DNA from: an uncultured Phycisphaerales bacterium
GTDB taxonomy: Bacteria > Planctomycetota > Phycisphaerae > Phycisphaerales > UBA1924
NCBI GenBank assembly: GCA_937858155.1
Contig: CALLYM010000271.1
Coordinates: forward strand, 1-34,166
Reading direction: 5' to 3'
Length of the DNA: 34,166 nucleotides
How positions within the stretch are numbered: position 1 is the first letter of the stretch; the number at the start of each line of letters is the position of its first letter. The position numbers and the translations under genes were made by a program. Shown here in pieces: positions 16,672 through 23,752 of the stretch. The notes beneath the pieces are model-generated. The model did not search any database. It saw only the letters and a list, made by a program, of their open reading frames with translations, and had not been told where the DNA came from.

Positions 16672-17565
16672 ATGTTGAAGCGAATTTGTTGGCTAGCAAT
16701 GGTCTTGGGGGCGTTGACCGGGAAGACCCGCGCGTTTGCGGCGCCGCCCACCATCATTGATTCTTGGGACTATCCGGATTCCCAGAGTGAACTCACCGCC
16801 ATGGTGAACGCAGGCCTGAGCGTGGATGCCCGAACGATGGGCTTCTCGCTGCTCGAAATTGCAATTCAACAAGACGACATGGACCGGGCTCGCTGGCTCC
16901 TTGATCACAACGCAGCGCTTCCGGACCCCCGCTTGCTCGCGAACCTCTTCGATCCCCTCCCGATTCCCCATACAGACCAAATCAAGGAACCGTCTCCTGC
17001 CATGCTCGCGCTTGTGCTGAAGACCTCGCACGAATGGGGCACGAACCTCGACTTTGCCCCATACGCCTCGTCACTGAAGTACCCGATGGTTGCGGTGTTG
17101 CTTGAGAATGGTCTGGACCCGTTGGCCGATGCTGGCACGGCGTCGCTTCGAGACTCTGGCAACTGGTTTGAGCCGTGGGTTACCCGCCAGCAGTGCCAGC
17201 GGCGCCCGGATGGGCTCTGTTACACGTTCGATGTGCAAGATACCGCGCCACGGTTGAAGCGAATTCTGCCCGCGTACGCGGACGCGGCGCTGAAGTTGCC
17301 AGCTCACCCGACCATCGTTCTCCAAAGGGTGACACCGCTGATGGGCGCTGCATTCAAAGGTGATGTACAGCGTGTGAAAGACCTACTAGCGAAAGGAGCT
17401 TTGGCAACAGACAAGGACATCTACGGGTGGACGGCGCTGGAATGGGCCAGCGCTGGCGAACACCCGTCGCGCGAACTTATCACAGCACTTTGCGAAGCGG
17501 GTTGCCCGATCACAAAGACAACCTACGAGATGCCAGCGCGGCCCGAATGGATTGACACCACCTAG
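16672..17565 (+). CDS. Secreted ankyrin-repeat protein, part before an in-frame amber stop
   Basis: This part has 297 codons with a signal peptide (MLKRICWLAMVLGALTGKTRAFA, probable cleavage before APP). Ankyrin-like repeats follow (SLLEIAIQQDDMDRARWLLD; TPLMGAAFKGDVQRVKDLLA; WTALEWASAGEHPSRELITA). The frame ends at TAG 17563-17565, in the middle of a repeat array. One codon later the next ankyrin ORF continues in the same reading frame, so this is probably the N-terminal part of one protein of about 694 residues. The start is 48 nt after glmS and has no SD; AACGAT 5 nt before ATG could be a weak -10. Base composition is less GC-rich than the flanking genes, which hints at a different history. 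The secreted ankyrin arrays may bind proteins; the partner is unknown. Confidence 0.7.
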   Translation: MLKRICWLAMVLGALTGKTRAFAAPPTIIDSWDYPDSQSELTAMVNAGLSVDARTMGFSLLEIAIQQDDMDRARWLLDHNAALPDPRLLANLFDPLPIPHTDQIKEPSPAMLALVLKTSHEWGTNLDFAPYASSLKYPMVAVLLENGLDPLADAGTASLRDSGNWFEPWVTRQQCQRRPDGLCYTFDVQDTAPRLKRILPAYADAALKLPAHPTIVLQRVTPLMGAAFKGDVQRVKDLLAKGALATDKDIYGWTALEWASAGEHPSRELITALCEAGCPITKTTYEMPARPEWIDTT

Positions 17566-17568
17566 CCT

Positions 17569-18756
17569 GTGCCACTCCCCGCCGAAAGATCGCTTGGATG
17601 CCCCACCCCGCTCCAAATCGCAGCCATGTTCGGCAACTTGGAGTGCGCGGAAGCACTACTTGCGCGCGGAGCACCGGTCTGCGCCTTACCAGAAAGCGGT
17701 GCGTACGACTCGCTTCTCCATGCCTGCCACTCAGGGAACGCGAGCATGGTCCAACTTCTCTTGCATCACGACACCAGCCCAACGCTTCGTGATTGGCGCT
17801 ATGGCCGGTGTGCGCAAGTCGCTTGTGAAAGCAACTTCCCGGACATTCTCCAACGGTTCCTCGACAAGGGCGTGCCGCTGGAGGCGAGCGGTGAGTACCG
17901 CCACGAGCTTCTGGTCAAGACCGCAATCGAGCATCGGTCCTACGCGTGCCTTGAACTGCTGCTCTCCACCAACCCGCGACTGGAGCGGGAATATCCGCCC
18001 TGGTCGGCGTTCCAGGATGCGATCTGGCTCAACGATCTGAGGTCGTTCACCACCCTGTTGGAGCACGCCACAGCACGAGGCCTGATGGACAAGCCCCGTC
18101 TCGAACCCAGGGGCGAAAAAACGCCACGCCGACTTGCGGACGGTGTGCTGGAACTGGCCGCTACCGGTGCATATTCAGGGTTCACTGTCCATCCTGAGTT
18201 CGTCGCGCTTGCCCTGAAGGCTGGCGGCAATCCGAACGACAGCAGTACCCACTGGACACCATTCATTGGTGCCTGTGAGCATGCAGAGCCATCTGCCGTT
18301 CGTCTCATGCTGGACGCGGGTGCGGATGTCAACAAGCGCTGCCCCTCCCGAACGCCCTCCCCGGTCGCGGCGGCTGTCGAGTCCAAGTCGGAAGAACCGT
18401 TCTTTGATCTTGTCCAACGCGGCGCTGATATCACTTTGGACGATGGCCTAATCCATGAAGCGGCCCGTCGCGGCCACGCGAAAGTTGCGGCGTACCTGCT
18501 CGACCACAACGCAAGCCGCGCACCACACAAAGACGATCGGCGTGCTACCGACCTTCTGTCCGAGGCAATCAAGTCGCATTATCCCGCTGTGGTTCGGACG
18601 TTGCTGGAGCACGGCTTTCGGCCCGGCGCCATCGACAATTCACGCGGCGATCTCGCTGCCACGCACGAAGATCTCGCAAGACGATTCGCCAAGGCCCCGT
18701 GGCAACTCCGCGAACAGGAAGTGCTCAAACTCATCGAAGATTCCGCCAAGAACTAG
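17569..18756 (+). CDS. Ankyrin-repeat continuation after the amber codon
   Basis: This frame runs 395 codons from a GTG at 17569, separated from the preceding ORF only by TAG and CCT and in the same frame. It opens almost at once with an ankyrin repeat (CPTPLQIAAMFGNLECAEAL, LARGAPV) and continues with further units (LLHACHSGNASMVQLLLHHD; FIGACEHAEPSAVRLMLDAG with ADVNKR; LIHEAARRGHAKVAAYLLDH; LLSEAIKSHYPAVVRTLLEH). It has no signal peptide, no SD and no -10-like element of its own, so independent expression is doubtful. The best reading is the C-terminal half of a gene split by a recent nonsense mutation, a sequencing error or readthrough. If it is translated alone, the product would stay cytosolic. 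Confidence 0.65.
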   Translation: MPLPAERSLGCPTPLQIAAMFGNLECAEALLARGAPVCALPESGAYDSLLHACHSGNASMVQLLLHHDTSPTLRDWRYGRCAQVACESNFPDILQRFLDKGVPLEASGEYRHELLVKTAIEHRSYACLELLLSTNPRLEREYPPWSAFQDAIWLNDLRSFTTLLEHATARGLMDKPRLEPRGEKTPRRLADGVLELAATGAYSGFTVHPEFVALALKAGGNPNDSSTHWTPFIGACEHAEPSAVRLMLDAGADVNKRCPSRTPSPVAAAVESKSEEPFFDLVQRGADITLDDGLIHEAARRGHAKVAAYLLDHNASRAPHKDDRRATDLLSEAIKSHYPAVVRTLLEHGFRPGAIDNSRGDLAATHEDLARRFAKAPWQLREQEVLKLIEDSAKN

Positions 18757-18786
18757 CGCGGCCGCGTGCAGTGCGACATCCAATAA

Positions 18787-18801
18787 GCAACACCGTGTTG
18801 C
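18787..18801. repeat. Hairpin between convergent ankyrin and GNAT genes
   Basis: GCAACA-CCG-TGTTGC can form a 6-bp stem between the two convergent stops (18756 and 18843). It has no T-run on either strand, so it is only a weak candidate for a bidirectional terminator. Confidence 0.35.
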
Positions 18802-18842
18802 AAGCATGCCGCAGCCATTCATCCAGACCAACGTGACGAACC

Positions 18843-19328
18843 TCACAGCCCCACCTGCCAGAACCCCACGTCCCACCACCGATCAAACTTCCGTCCAACC
18901 TCGCGGAACGTGCCCACGTGCCGGAAGCCGCAGGCCTCGTGCATGGCGACGGACGCTTCGTTGGGCAGTGCAATGCCCGCGACGACGGTGTGGATGCCCG
19001 CCTGGCGCAGGCGTGTGAACAACTCTGTGTACAGCGCCCGCCCCGCGCCCTTGCGTTGGCACCAGGGCTCGACATAGATGCCCACCTCGACCGTCTGGTT
19101 GTACGCCTCGCGGTCGCGCCACACGCCGGCCTTTGCGTAGCCCGCAAATCGACCGTCTTCTTCCGCCGCGACCCACGGGAACTTTGCGGCCCCAGCAAGC
19201 CACATCGCGCGGAATTCCTCAGGGCTTGCAGCCTTGGTCCCAAAGTGAATATGCGACTGCTGAATGAACGTGTTGGTCAACGCACAGGCCGGAGCTACGT
19301 CGCGTTCCTCAAACGTTCGGACCATCAT
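18843..19328 (-). CDS. GNAT-family N-acetyltransferase, phosphinothricin-acetyltransferase-like
   Basis: The product has 161 residues from ATG 19328 (ATG 19325 directly follows and could be used). The GNAT fold is clear: N-terminal VRTFEERDVAPACALTNTFI, substrate-side FGTKAASPEEFRAMW, GYAKAGVWRDREAY, then motif A with VEVGIYVEPWCQRKGAGRAL (acetyl-CoA loop Q-R-K-G-A-G). The C-terminal ALPNEASVAMHEACGFRHVG and FDRWWDVGFWQ are as in phosphinothricin or methionine-sulfone acetyltransferases of the Pat/MnaT type. It transfers acetyl from acetyl-CoA to an amine, probably an amino-acid analogue; the real substrate cannot be read from sequence. The frame is open to 19424, but the extra residues do not fit, and TACATT 5 nt before ATG 19328 supports a leaderless start there. 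Confidence 0.87.
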   Translation of the reverse strand: MMVRTFEERDVAPACALTNTFIQQSHIHFGTKAASPEEFRAMWLAGAAKFPWVAAEEDGRFAGYAKAGVWRDREAYNQTVEVGIYVEPWCQRKGAGRALYTELFTRLRQAGIHTVVAGIALPNEASVAMHEACGFRHVGTFREVGRKFDRWWDVGFWQVGL

Positions 19329-19333
19329 GTTGG

Positions 19334-19339
19334 AATGTA
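19334..19339 (-). promoter_or_regulatory. Candidate -10 for leaderless GNAT gene
   Basis: Minus-strand TACATT is followed by CCAAC and ATG 19328. There is no SD and no clear -35. Confidence 0.42.
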
Positions 19340-19391
19340 TCGCCAGCGATGGCCCGCGAGAACGGCCGGTCACCCCCAAGAAGTGGGTCTC

Positions 19392-19435
19392 CCCAAAAAG
19401 CATGACAGCAGCCTCTCTCTCCAAAGGCTGCTGTC
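19392..19435 (-). terminator. Rho-independent terminator, minus strand
   Basis: The arms GACAGCAGCCT (19404-19414) and AGGCTGCTGTC (19425-19435) pair perfectly over 11 bp, with a 10-nt loop. Read on the minus strand the hairpin is followed by ATGCTTTTTGG. It would end transcription of the DUF58-VWA-GT39 operon, whose last stop is 226 nt upstream. Since it lies 64 nt before the GNAT start, it could also act as an attenuator. Confidence 0.7.
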
Positions 19436-19581
19436 ACTGGATCCACCGGGATTCGCTGGGTGGTTACCCAACCCAACTCGATCTCTCGGCGTCACCATGG
19501 CGGACGCCACGGGCGGATGTACAACATCAATCTACATGCAACCGGGGCCCTAGGCAAGGGTATTTGCACCCCTTCGCGCGA

Positions 19582-19611
19582 ACTTTGTGATTGAGGCGCC
19601 ATGCCTGTCAA
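19582..19611 (-). promoter_or_regulatory. Weak promoter candidate upstream of the hairpin
   Basis: On the minus strand TTGACA (19611-19606) is 18 nt from CAAAGT (19587-19582). The -35 is perfect, but the -10 matches at only three of six positions. If active, it would transcribe through the 19404-19435 hairpin toward the GNAT gene. Confidence 0.25.
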
Positions 19612-19619
19612 TTGCGCAA

Positions 19620-19639
19620 ACACCTGCAATTACAGGTGT
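19620..19639 (-). terminator. Hairpin just after the GT39-like gene
   Basis: ACACCTG (19620-19626) and CAGGTGT (19633-19639) form a 7-bp stem with a 6-nt loop, 21 nt after the stop at 19661. There is only a short TTT on the minus strand, so intrinsic termination would be weak. It may protect the mRNA 3' end. Confidence 0.4.
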
Positions 19640-19660
19640 CACGGCTTGCATATCCCATGC

Positions 19661-21304
19661 TCATGGGGGCGGACTCCGGAAGACCTGGTAACTCCAGTTA
19701 TGGGTCTTTCCAGTGAACTCCAAAGGCCATCGTGACGCCCCGGCCGCTTCGAAGTCGGACAGTTCTTCGCGGCCGTTGTTGGCCCGCACGCGCTCCTGCG
19801 TTTGGACCACCACATACGAGCCCTCGGGCGGCAGGTTTGGCGGGTCGTCCTTCTCTCGGAACTTCCAGCGGGGCGTGATCCATTGGCCGCGTTCGTACGC
19901 CCGGTCGCACGCGTACCGCAGCACCTCCGGGGTGTTCGCCGCGATCCCTTCCGCCCAGAGCTCTCGGTGCTCCGCTCGCTGACCGAGCAAGGCATCACCC
20001 AGGCGCAGCGCATCGCCCTTTGCGCTCTCGCGCCCGCGCTCAGCCATCAGCGTGAGCACGATTGTCGCCACAAGCAGGAACGAGAACACCGTTACGGCGA
20101 TGGGCCGGGCATGCACGCCGCTCCGGGAGCCCGCCAGTTTCTGCCCAGCGAGTCGGTGAGCGCCGACCCCCGCGATGCATAACGGCAGGAGCGTGAGTGC
20201 AGGCAACGTCGGGCCGCCTGTCGCCCATAAGGCGCAGAGGGACAGGACGAACGTGTACCCGAGCGTGCTTGATGTAGCCGTGCGGTGCGCTGCGCCCATT
20301 GGCCCGTCCTGGTTCATTCTTCCTCTCCACGGAACCCAGCAAAGGCACACGCAGAACGGAGCCCATGAGCTGCCTTTCAGGATGAACCGAGCGTCTGGAT
20401 CCCAGAATGCGCCGAGAATGACGGGTGGCAGGGCGTGCACCGTTTCGTGCACGAGAGCAGATCGCATCGCCATGACCCACGCAGCCCACGCAAGGCCCCC
20501 CGCTGTCACCATCAGGAGCGTGCCGGGCCAGAGGGCGGTCAGAATGCTGCGCGTGGTGATGACCAGCGCCACCAGCACCGCGAGAATAACAGGTGCGCCG
20601 GACGGGCCTGCCGTGAGGAGCATGCCCGCTACTGCCGCGGCGATACCCCACATCGCGCCGATGCTTGCGATGGTGCTGCGCCTCCTGGGTCCCAAGGCAC
20701 GATCGATCACCAGGCAAACGGCCAGCATCGCGAACAGGCCGTGAATGACCTGCGGGTCCGCCGATCGCCCCTCCCACCACCAGATCGGCGTGACGCTGCA
20801 TGCAAGCCCCGCCACCAGCCCCCATGGCCTGCCAAACCAGCGTCGGGCGAACGCGAAGCACGCCATGCACATGGCTACAAACGCGGCCGCGGGGATGATG
20901 CGCGCCACGATTTCGGTCTGCCCGAACATCCACGCCGCCGCGCCCTGAAGCCACGCGACCAGCACACCGCATCGCAGGTCCACCATGCCGAACAGGCGCG
21001 GGACTATCCAGTCGCCGCTCTCGAGCATTTCCCATCCGGGATAGACAAAGGCGCCCTCGCCTGCGGCGAATCCGGTGCGGCCAAGGAGCACAGTTGTCAG
21101 AAGGACAGCGGTGGTGAGCACAGTGCCCGCTTCCACGAACGTCCTGGTCGGCTCGGGCTTCAAGGGGTGGATGGTACAGCCGCGGTATCCATGTTGCATC
21201 GACGCGCTGCCATCGGCGGTGGTGTTTGTCCCTCCGTGTGGGGGACCTGCACCGCGCCTTCCATGCGTGCACCCGCACCTCGCCAGCACTACTGGGGCAC
21301 TCAT
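19661..21304 (-). CDS. GT39/ArnT-like integral membrane glycosyltransferase
   Basis: This is a polytopic membrane protein of up to 547 residues. After the first helix comes the loop GEGAFVYPGWEMLESGDWIV with PRLFG, very close to the ArnT/PMT-type pattern in which an acidic pair precedes ...MLxSGDWIVPRLNG. Here the usual Asp-Glu reads Gly-Glu. A later ADPQVIHGLFAML matches the second conserved loop. About eleven helices are followed by a soluble C-terminal domain of about 130 residues. The family moves sugars from polyprenyl carriers onto lipids or proteins on the outer face; the substrate is unknown. The start is unsettled: ATG 21304 gives a long polar N-terminus, while ATG 21199 begins nearer the first helix. 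It is the last gene of the DUF58/VWA operon, 36 nt after the previous stop. Confidence 0.7.
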   Translation of the reverse strand: MSAPVVLARCGCTHGRRGAGPPHGGTNTTADGSASMQHGYRGCTIHPLKPEPTRTFVEAGTVLTTAVLLTTVLLGRTGFAAGEGAFVYPGWEMLESGDWIVPRLFGMVDLRCGVLVAWLQGAAAWMFGQTEIVARIIPAAAFVAMCMACFAFARRWFGRPWGLVAGLACSVTPIWWWEGRSADPQVIHGLFAMLAVCLVIDRALGPRRRSTIASIGAMWGIAAAVAGMLLTAGPSGAPVILAVLVALVITTRSILTALWPGTLLMVTAGGLAWAAWVMAMRSALVHETVHALPPVILGAFWDPDARFILKGSSWAPFCVCLCWVPWRGRMNQDGPMGAAHRTATSSTLGYTFVLSLCALWATGGPTLPALTLLPLCIAGVGAHRLAGQKLAGSRSGVHARPIAVTVFSFLLVATIVLTLMAERGRESAKGDALRLGDALLGQRAEHRELWAEGIAANTPEVLRYACDRAYERGQWITPRWKFREKDDPPNLPPEGSYVVVQTQERVRANNGREELSDFEAAGASRWPLEFTGKTHNWSYQVFRSPPP

Positions 21305-21340
21305 TCGCTCACACCTGGGTGTTCACGCCGCGCCGGGTGC

Positions 21341-23752
21341 TCACGCCAGTTTGATCAGGCGACGACCCACCCATTCGGACGCGAAGAGCAGCAGGAGCAC
21401 GGCGAAGACGATGGGCTTGTCCCACAAAGTTTCGATATCGGGCGTGCCCAGGATTCGGAGTTCGCGGTGGGGCAGGATGGATGCAAGATTGGGCAGGTCG
21501 GCCTGGGTCAGCACGCGGCCGCCTGTGGCTTTGGCCAGTGCTTCGAGCGCGGCGTGGTCGGCCTGGGGTCGGCGCATTTCGTCCTCGGGCAGAGACACCT
21601 CGACACGTGCCGATGCGTCGATTCCCGCGAGCAGCGGGTCGTCGCTTGTCACTTTGTAGTTGCCGGGCTGGCTAGGCACCCACGTGCCGGCGAAGGTCGC
21701 GACGCCGCCTTCGACGCCAGACTTTTCGGGCGTCAAGGTCAGGGACTCGGCTGTCTCTGCCGCCATCCTTTCGGTGCCTTCGGGTGCGATACGCACGGTC
21801 ACGCTGGCCGCTGCGCGCTGGATAAGGGACTGGTCCAAGACCTTGACAGTGACGCGGACGGGCTGCTGGACCATGGCCTGGTCGGGCGAGGCTTCCAGCA
21901 GCGCCGCCTGGCCCCCGCGTCCGAGGCTGCCGCGTGCCAGGAGGCGGAGCACGGGGATCCAGAGGCGCTCGGTGAGCGCCTCGCCCCGGCCGTAGCGGTA
22001 TCGCCATGTTTCGTCGGTCGCAACGTAGACCACGCGGCCCGCGCCGTACCGCATTGTTACGACGAGCGGGGTGGAGGACGCGCCTTCCGAAGTGGGCGTG
22101 GCGAGGGCCAGCACTTCCGCGCTCTGCTTGAGCATCGCGGGCTCGATGCGCTGGGCCCAGCGGAAGGTGTTCCACTTGAGGTCCGGGTTGGTCAGGATGT
22201 CGGGCCAGGGGTTATCGCCCCCCACTTCTTCGAGGCGCAGCACGCCGTACTGGTCGGCCGAGGGGCCGGGGTGCATGAGGACTTCGTCGTGGTAGGTGGG
22301 CAGCGTGCCGCCGTTTTCGCTGGTGGAAAGGCCGAAGGGGAGGAGTTCCGCCAGGGGCGTGCCGGACCATGCGCCGGGGGTGAAGGAGGGGCCGCCGATC
22401 ATGAGCAGGCCCGCGCCACGTTCGCTGACCTGGGTGCGGATGCTTTCGATCTGCTCCTTGGTGAAGACGGCGGGGCGGAGGTCTCCGAGTACGATGACGT
22501 CGAAGACGGACCAATCCTTCGCGTTGCGGGGCAGGGCTTCGAGGCGGTCGGTGCCCTCCTGGATCGAGCGTTTATTACTAGCCAGCAGCATGCTGGTGCT
22601 GCGGAAGAGTTTTTCACGGAGGATGAGGTTCTTGAGGTAGCGGTATTCCCAGCGGGGGTAGCCATCGAAGTAGACCAGGCGGATGGGCTTGTCGACCAGT
22701 TCAAGGCTGACGCGTTGGGCGTTGTTGTCCGGGGAAAGGTCCTCGGACGTCGCGGAGGGTGTGAACTCGACGCGCCAGTCCTTGGCGCCAACGCCCTCGG
22801 CCCTTGTGGTGAGCGTGACGCGCGTTTGTCCCGCGGTCTGGGCGGGCACCTCGCGTTCGTCCAGAACGGTGCCGTCCCCCGCGAGAAGGCGGACGGTGCC
22901 GCCGGTGGCGCGGCTGGCGTCGGTGGCTCCCAACCGGTCGATATCGACAGTGACGGGCACGAGGTCTCCGACGAAGGAGGCGCGGGGGGCGTCGACGCGG
23001 GTGATGGCGACGTCCGCCAGCGGGGCGGCGCTGCCCAGTGGGTACACATACACGGGGATCGTGCGGTCGGCTAGTTCCTGCAGGGTGGCGCGGCTCGGCT
23101 GGTCAAACGAGCGCCCGTCGCTCAGGACAACGATGCCCGCTGAGGGCCTGCCCGCGACGCGCTGCAGCGCCTGCTCCAGGGCAGTTCCGATGGCTGTGCG
23201 CTGGCCGGTGGGTTCACCCAGTTCCAGGCCGCCCGTGCTGGAGGGGGGGAGGTCGAACGCGCCCTGGTCAAAGCCCAGCGTGAGCAGTTCGCGTTCGGAG
23301 CGGAGCGTGGAGAGTGCGGGCGCGGCCAGGGCCGCCGCCGAGCGGAGCTGTTCCTCGCGGGTCGCGCGGCTCCGCCCGTCCGTGCCCTGCGCATCATTTA
23401 CCTGCATCGACCGCGAGCGGTCGGCGAGCACAATCACCCAATCCTTCTCAACGCGCTCGTTCTGCTTCACGAGCTGGGGGCCCGCGATGAGGATCGCAAC
23501 CATCACCAGCGCAAGGGCTCGCAGGCCCGCCAAACCCATGCGCGCAGAGCGGTGGCCCATGATCCGCCAGTATGACCACGCCGCGATCGCGCCGCACGCG
23601 ATCACGACGAGCGCCCACGCCCACAAGGGCCATTCCCGCGCGAACTGGAACTGCACCCCCTCGCCCGATGACGAAAGGTCACGCAGTGAGAACACGCGGT
23701 CGATGAGCGTCTGCGATGTTCCCAGCAGGGAGCCGGAGAGTCCGTGCGTCAT
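21341..23752 (-). CDS. Membrane-anchored VWA / GATase-like domain protein
   Basis: The product has 803 residues from ATG 23752. Two N-terminal helices are followed by a von Willebrand A domain with an intact MIDAS (VIVLADRSRSM, D-x-S-x-S) and GIVVLSDGRS. A beta-sandwich region comes next, then a class I glutamine-amidotransferase-like fold (VIVLGDLRPAVFTKEQIESI, GAGLLMIGGPSFTPGAW) without an evident catalytic Cys, and a final helix near the C-terminus (PIVFAVLLLLFASEWVGRRL). This architecture accompanies DUF58 proteins in planctomycetes and other phyla; the complexes are thought to be metal-dependent protein scaffolds linked to MoxR ATPases. The start overlaps the previous stop as ATGA, so translation is coupled. 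The longer frame to 23845 lies within the upstream gene and is not needed. Confidence 0.85.
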   Translation of the reverse strand: MTHGLSGSLLGTSQTLIDRVFSLRDLSSSGEGVQFQFAREWPLWAWALVVIACGAIAAWSYWRIMGHRSARMGLAGLRALALVMVAILIAGPQLVKQNERVEKDWVIVLADRSRSMQVNDAQGTDGRSRATREEQLRSAAALAAPALSTLRSERELLTLGFDQGAFDLPPSSTGGLELGEPTGQRTAIGTALEQALQRVAGRPSAGIVVLSDGRSFDQPSRATLQELADRTIPVYVYPLGSAAPLADVAITRVDAPRASFVGDLVPVTVDIDRLGATDASRATGGTVRLLAGDGTVLDEREVPAQTAGQTRVTLTTRAEGVGAKDWRVEFTPSATSEDLSPDNNAQRVSLELVDKPIRLVYFDGYPRWEYRYLKNLILREKLFRSTSMLLASNKRSIQEGTDRLEALPRNAKDWSVFDVIVLGDLRPAVFTKEQIESIRTQVSERGAGLLMIGGPSFTPGAWSGTPLAELLPFGLSTSENGGTLPTYHDEVLMHPGPSADQYGVLRLEEVGGDNPWPDILTNPDLKWNTFRWAQRIEPAMLKQSAEVLALATPTSEGASSTPLVVTMRYGAGRVVYVATDETWRYRYGRGEALTERLWIPVLRLLARGSLGRGGQAALLEASPDQAMVQQPVRVTVKVLDQSLIQRAAASVTVRIAPEGTERMAAETAESLTLTPEKSGVEGGVATFAGTWVPSQPGNYKVTSDDPLLAGIDASARVEVSLPEDEMRRPQADHAALEALAKATGGRVLTQADLPNLASILPHRELRILGTPDIETLWDKPIVFAVLLLLFASEWVGRRLIKLA

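Larger units (their letters stand above)
19329..19660. other. 332-nt spacer with hairpins
   Basis: The spacer lies between the GNAT start and the stop of the GT39-like gene, both on the minus strand. It holds a perfect 11-bp hairpin with a T-run (19392-19435), a 7-bp hairpin just after the GT39 stop (19620-19639), a possible minus-strand promoter (19582-19611) and a minor inverted repeat GGCGTC/GACGCC at 19488-19508. No credible ORF is seen. Confidence 0.6.

Noticed and set aside
17569..17571. GTG as an independent start for a second ankyrin gene
   Set aside because: It has no SD, no -10-like element and no signal peptide, and it is in frame with the preceding ORF across a single TAG; a split gene is simpler.
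21311..21322. Inverted repeat ACACC-TG-GGTGT upstream of the GT39-like gene
   Set aside because: The arms are only 5 bp, it sits inside an operon and has no T-run; similar short ACACC/GGTGT pairs occur by chance in this sequence.
20435..23074. 879-codon open frame on the plus strand
   Set aside because: It lies antisense to the VWA/GATase and GT39-like genes, which have clear domains. Long antisense frames are expected from strong GC3 bias; its translation is low-complexity with no motif.
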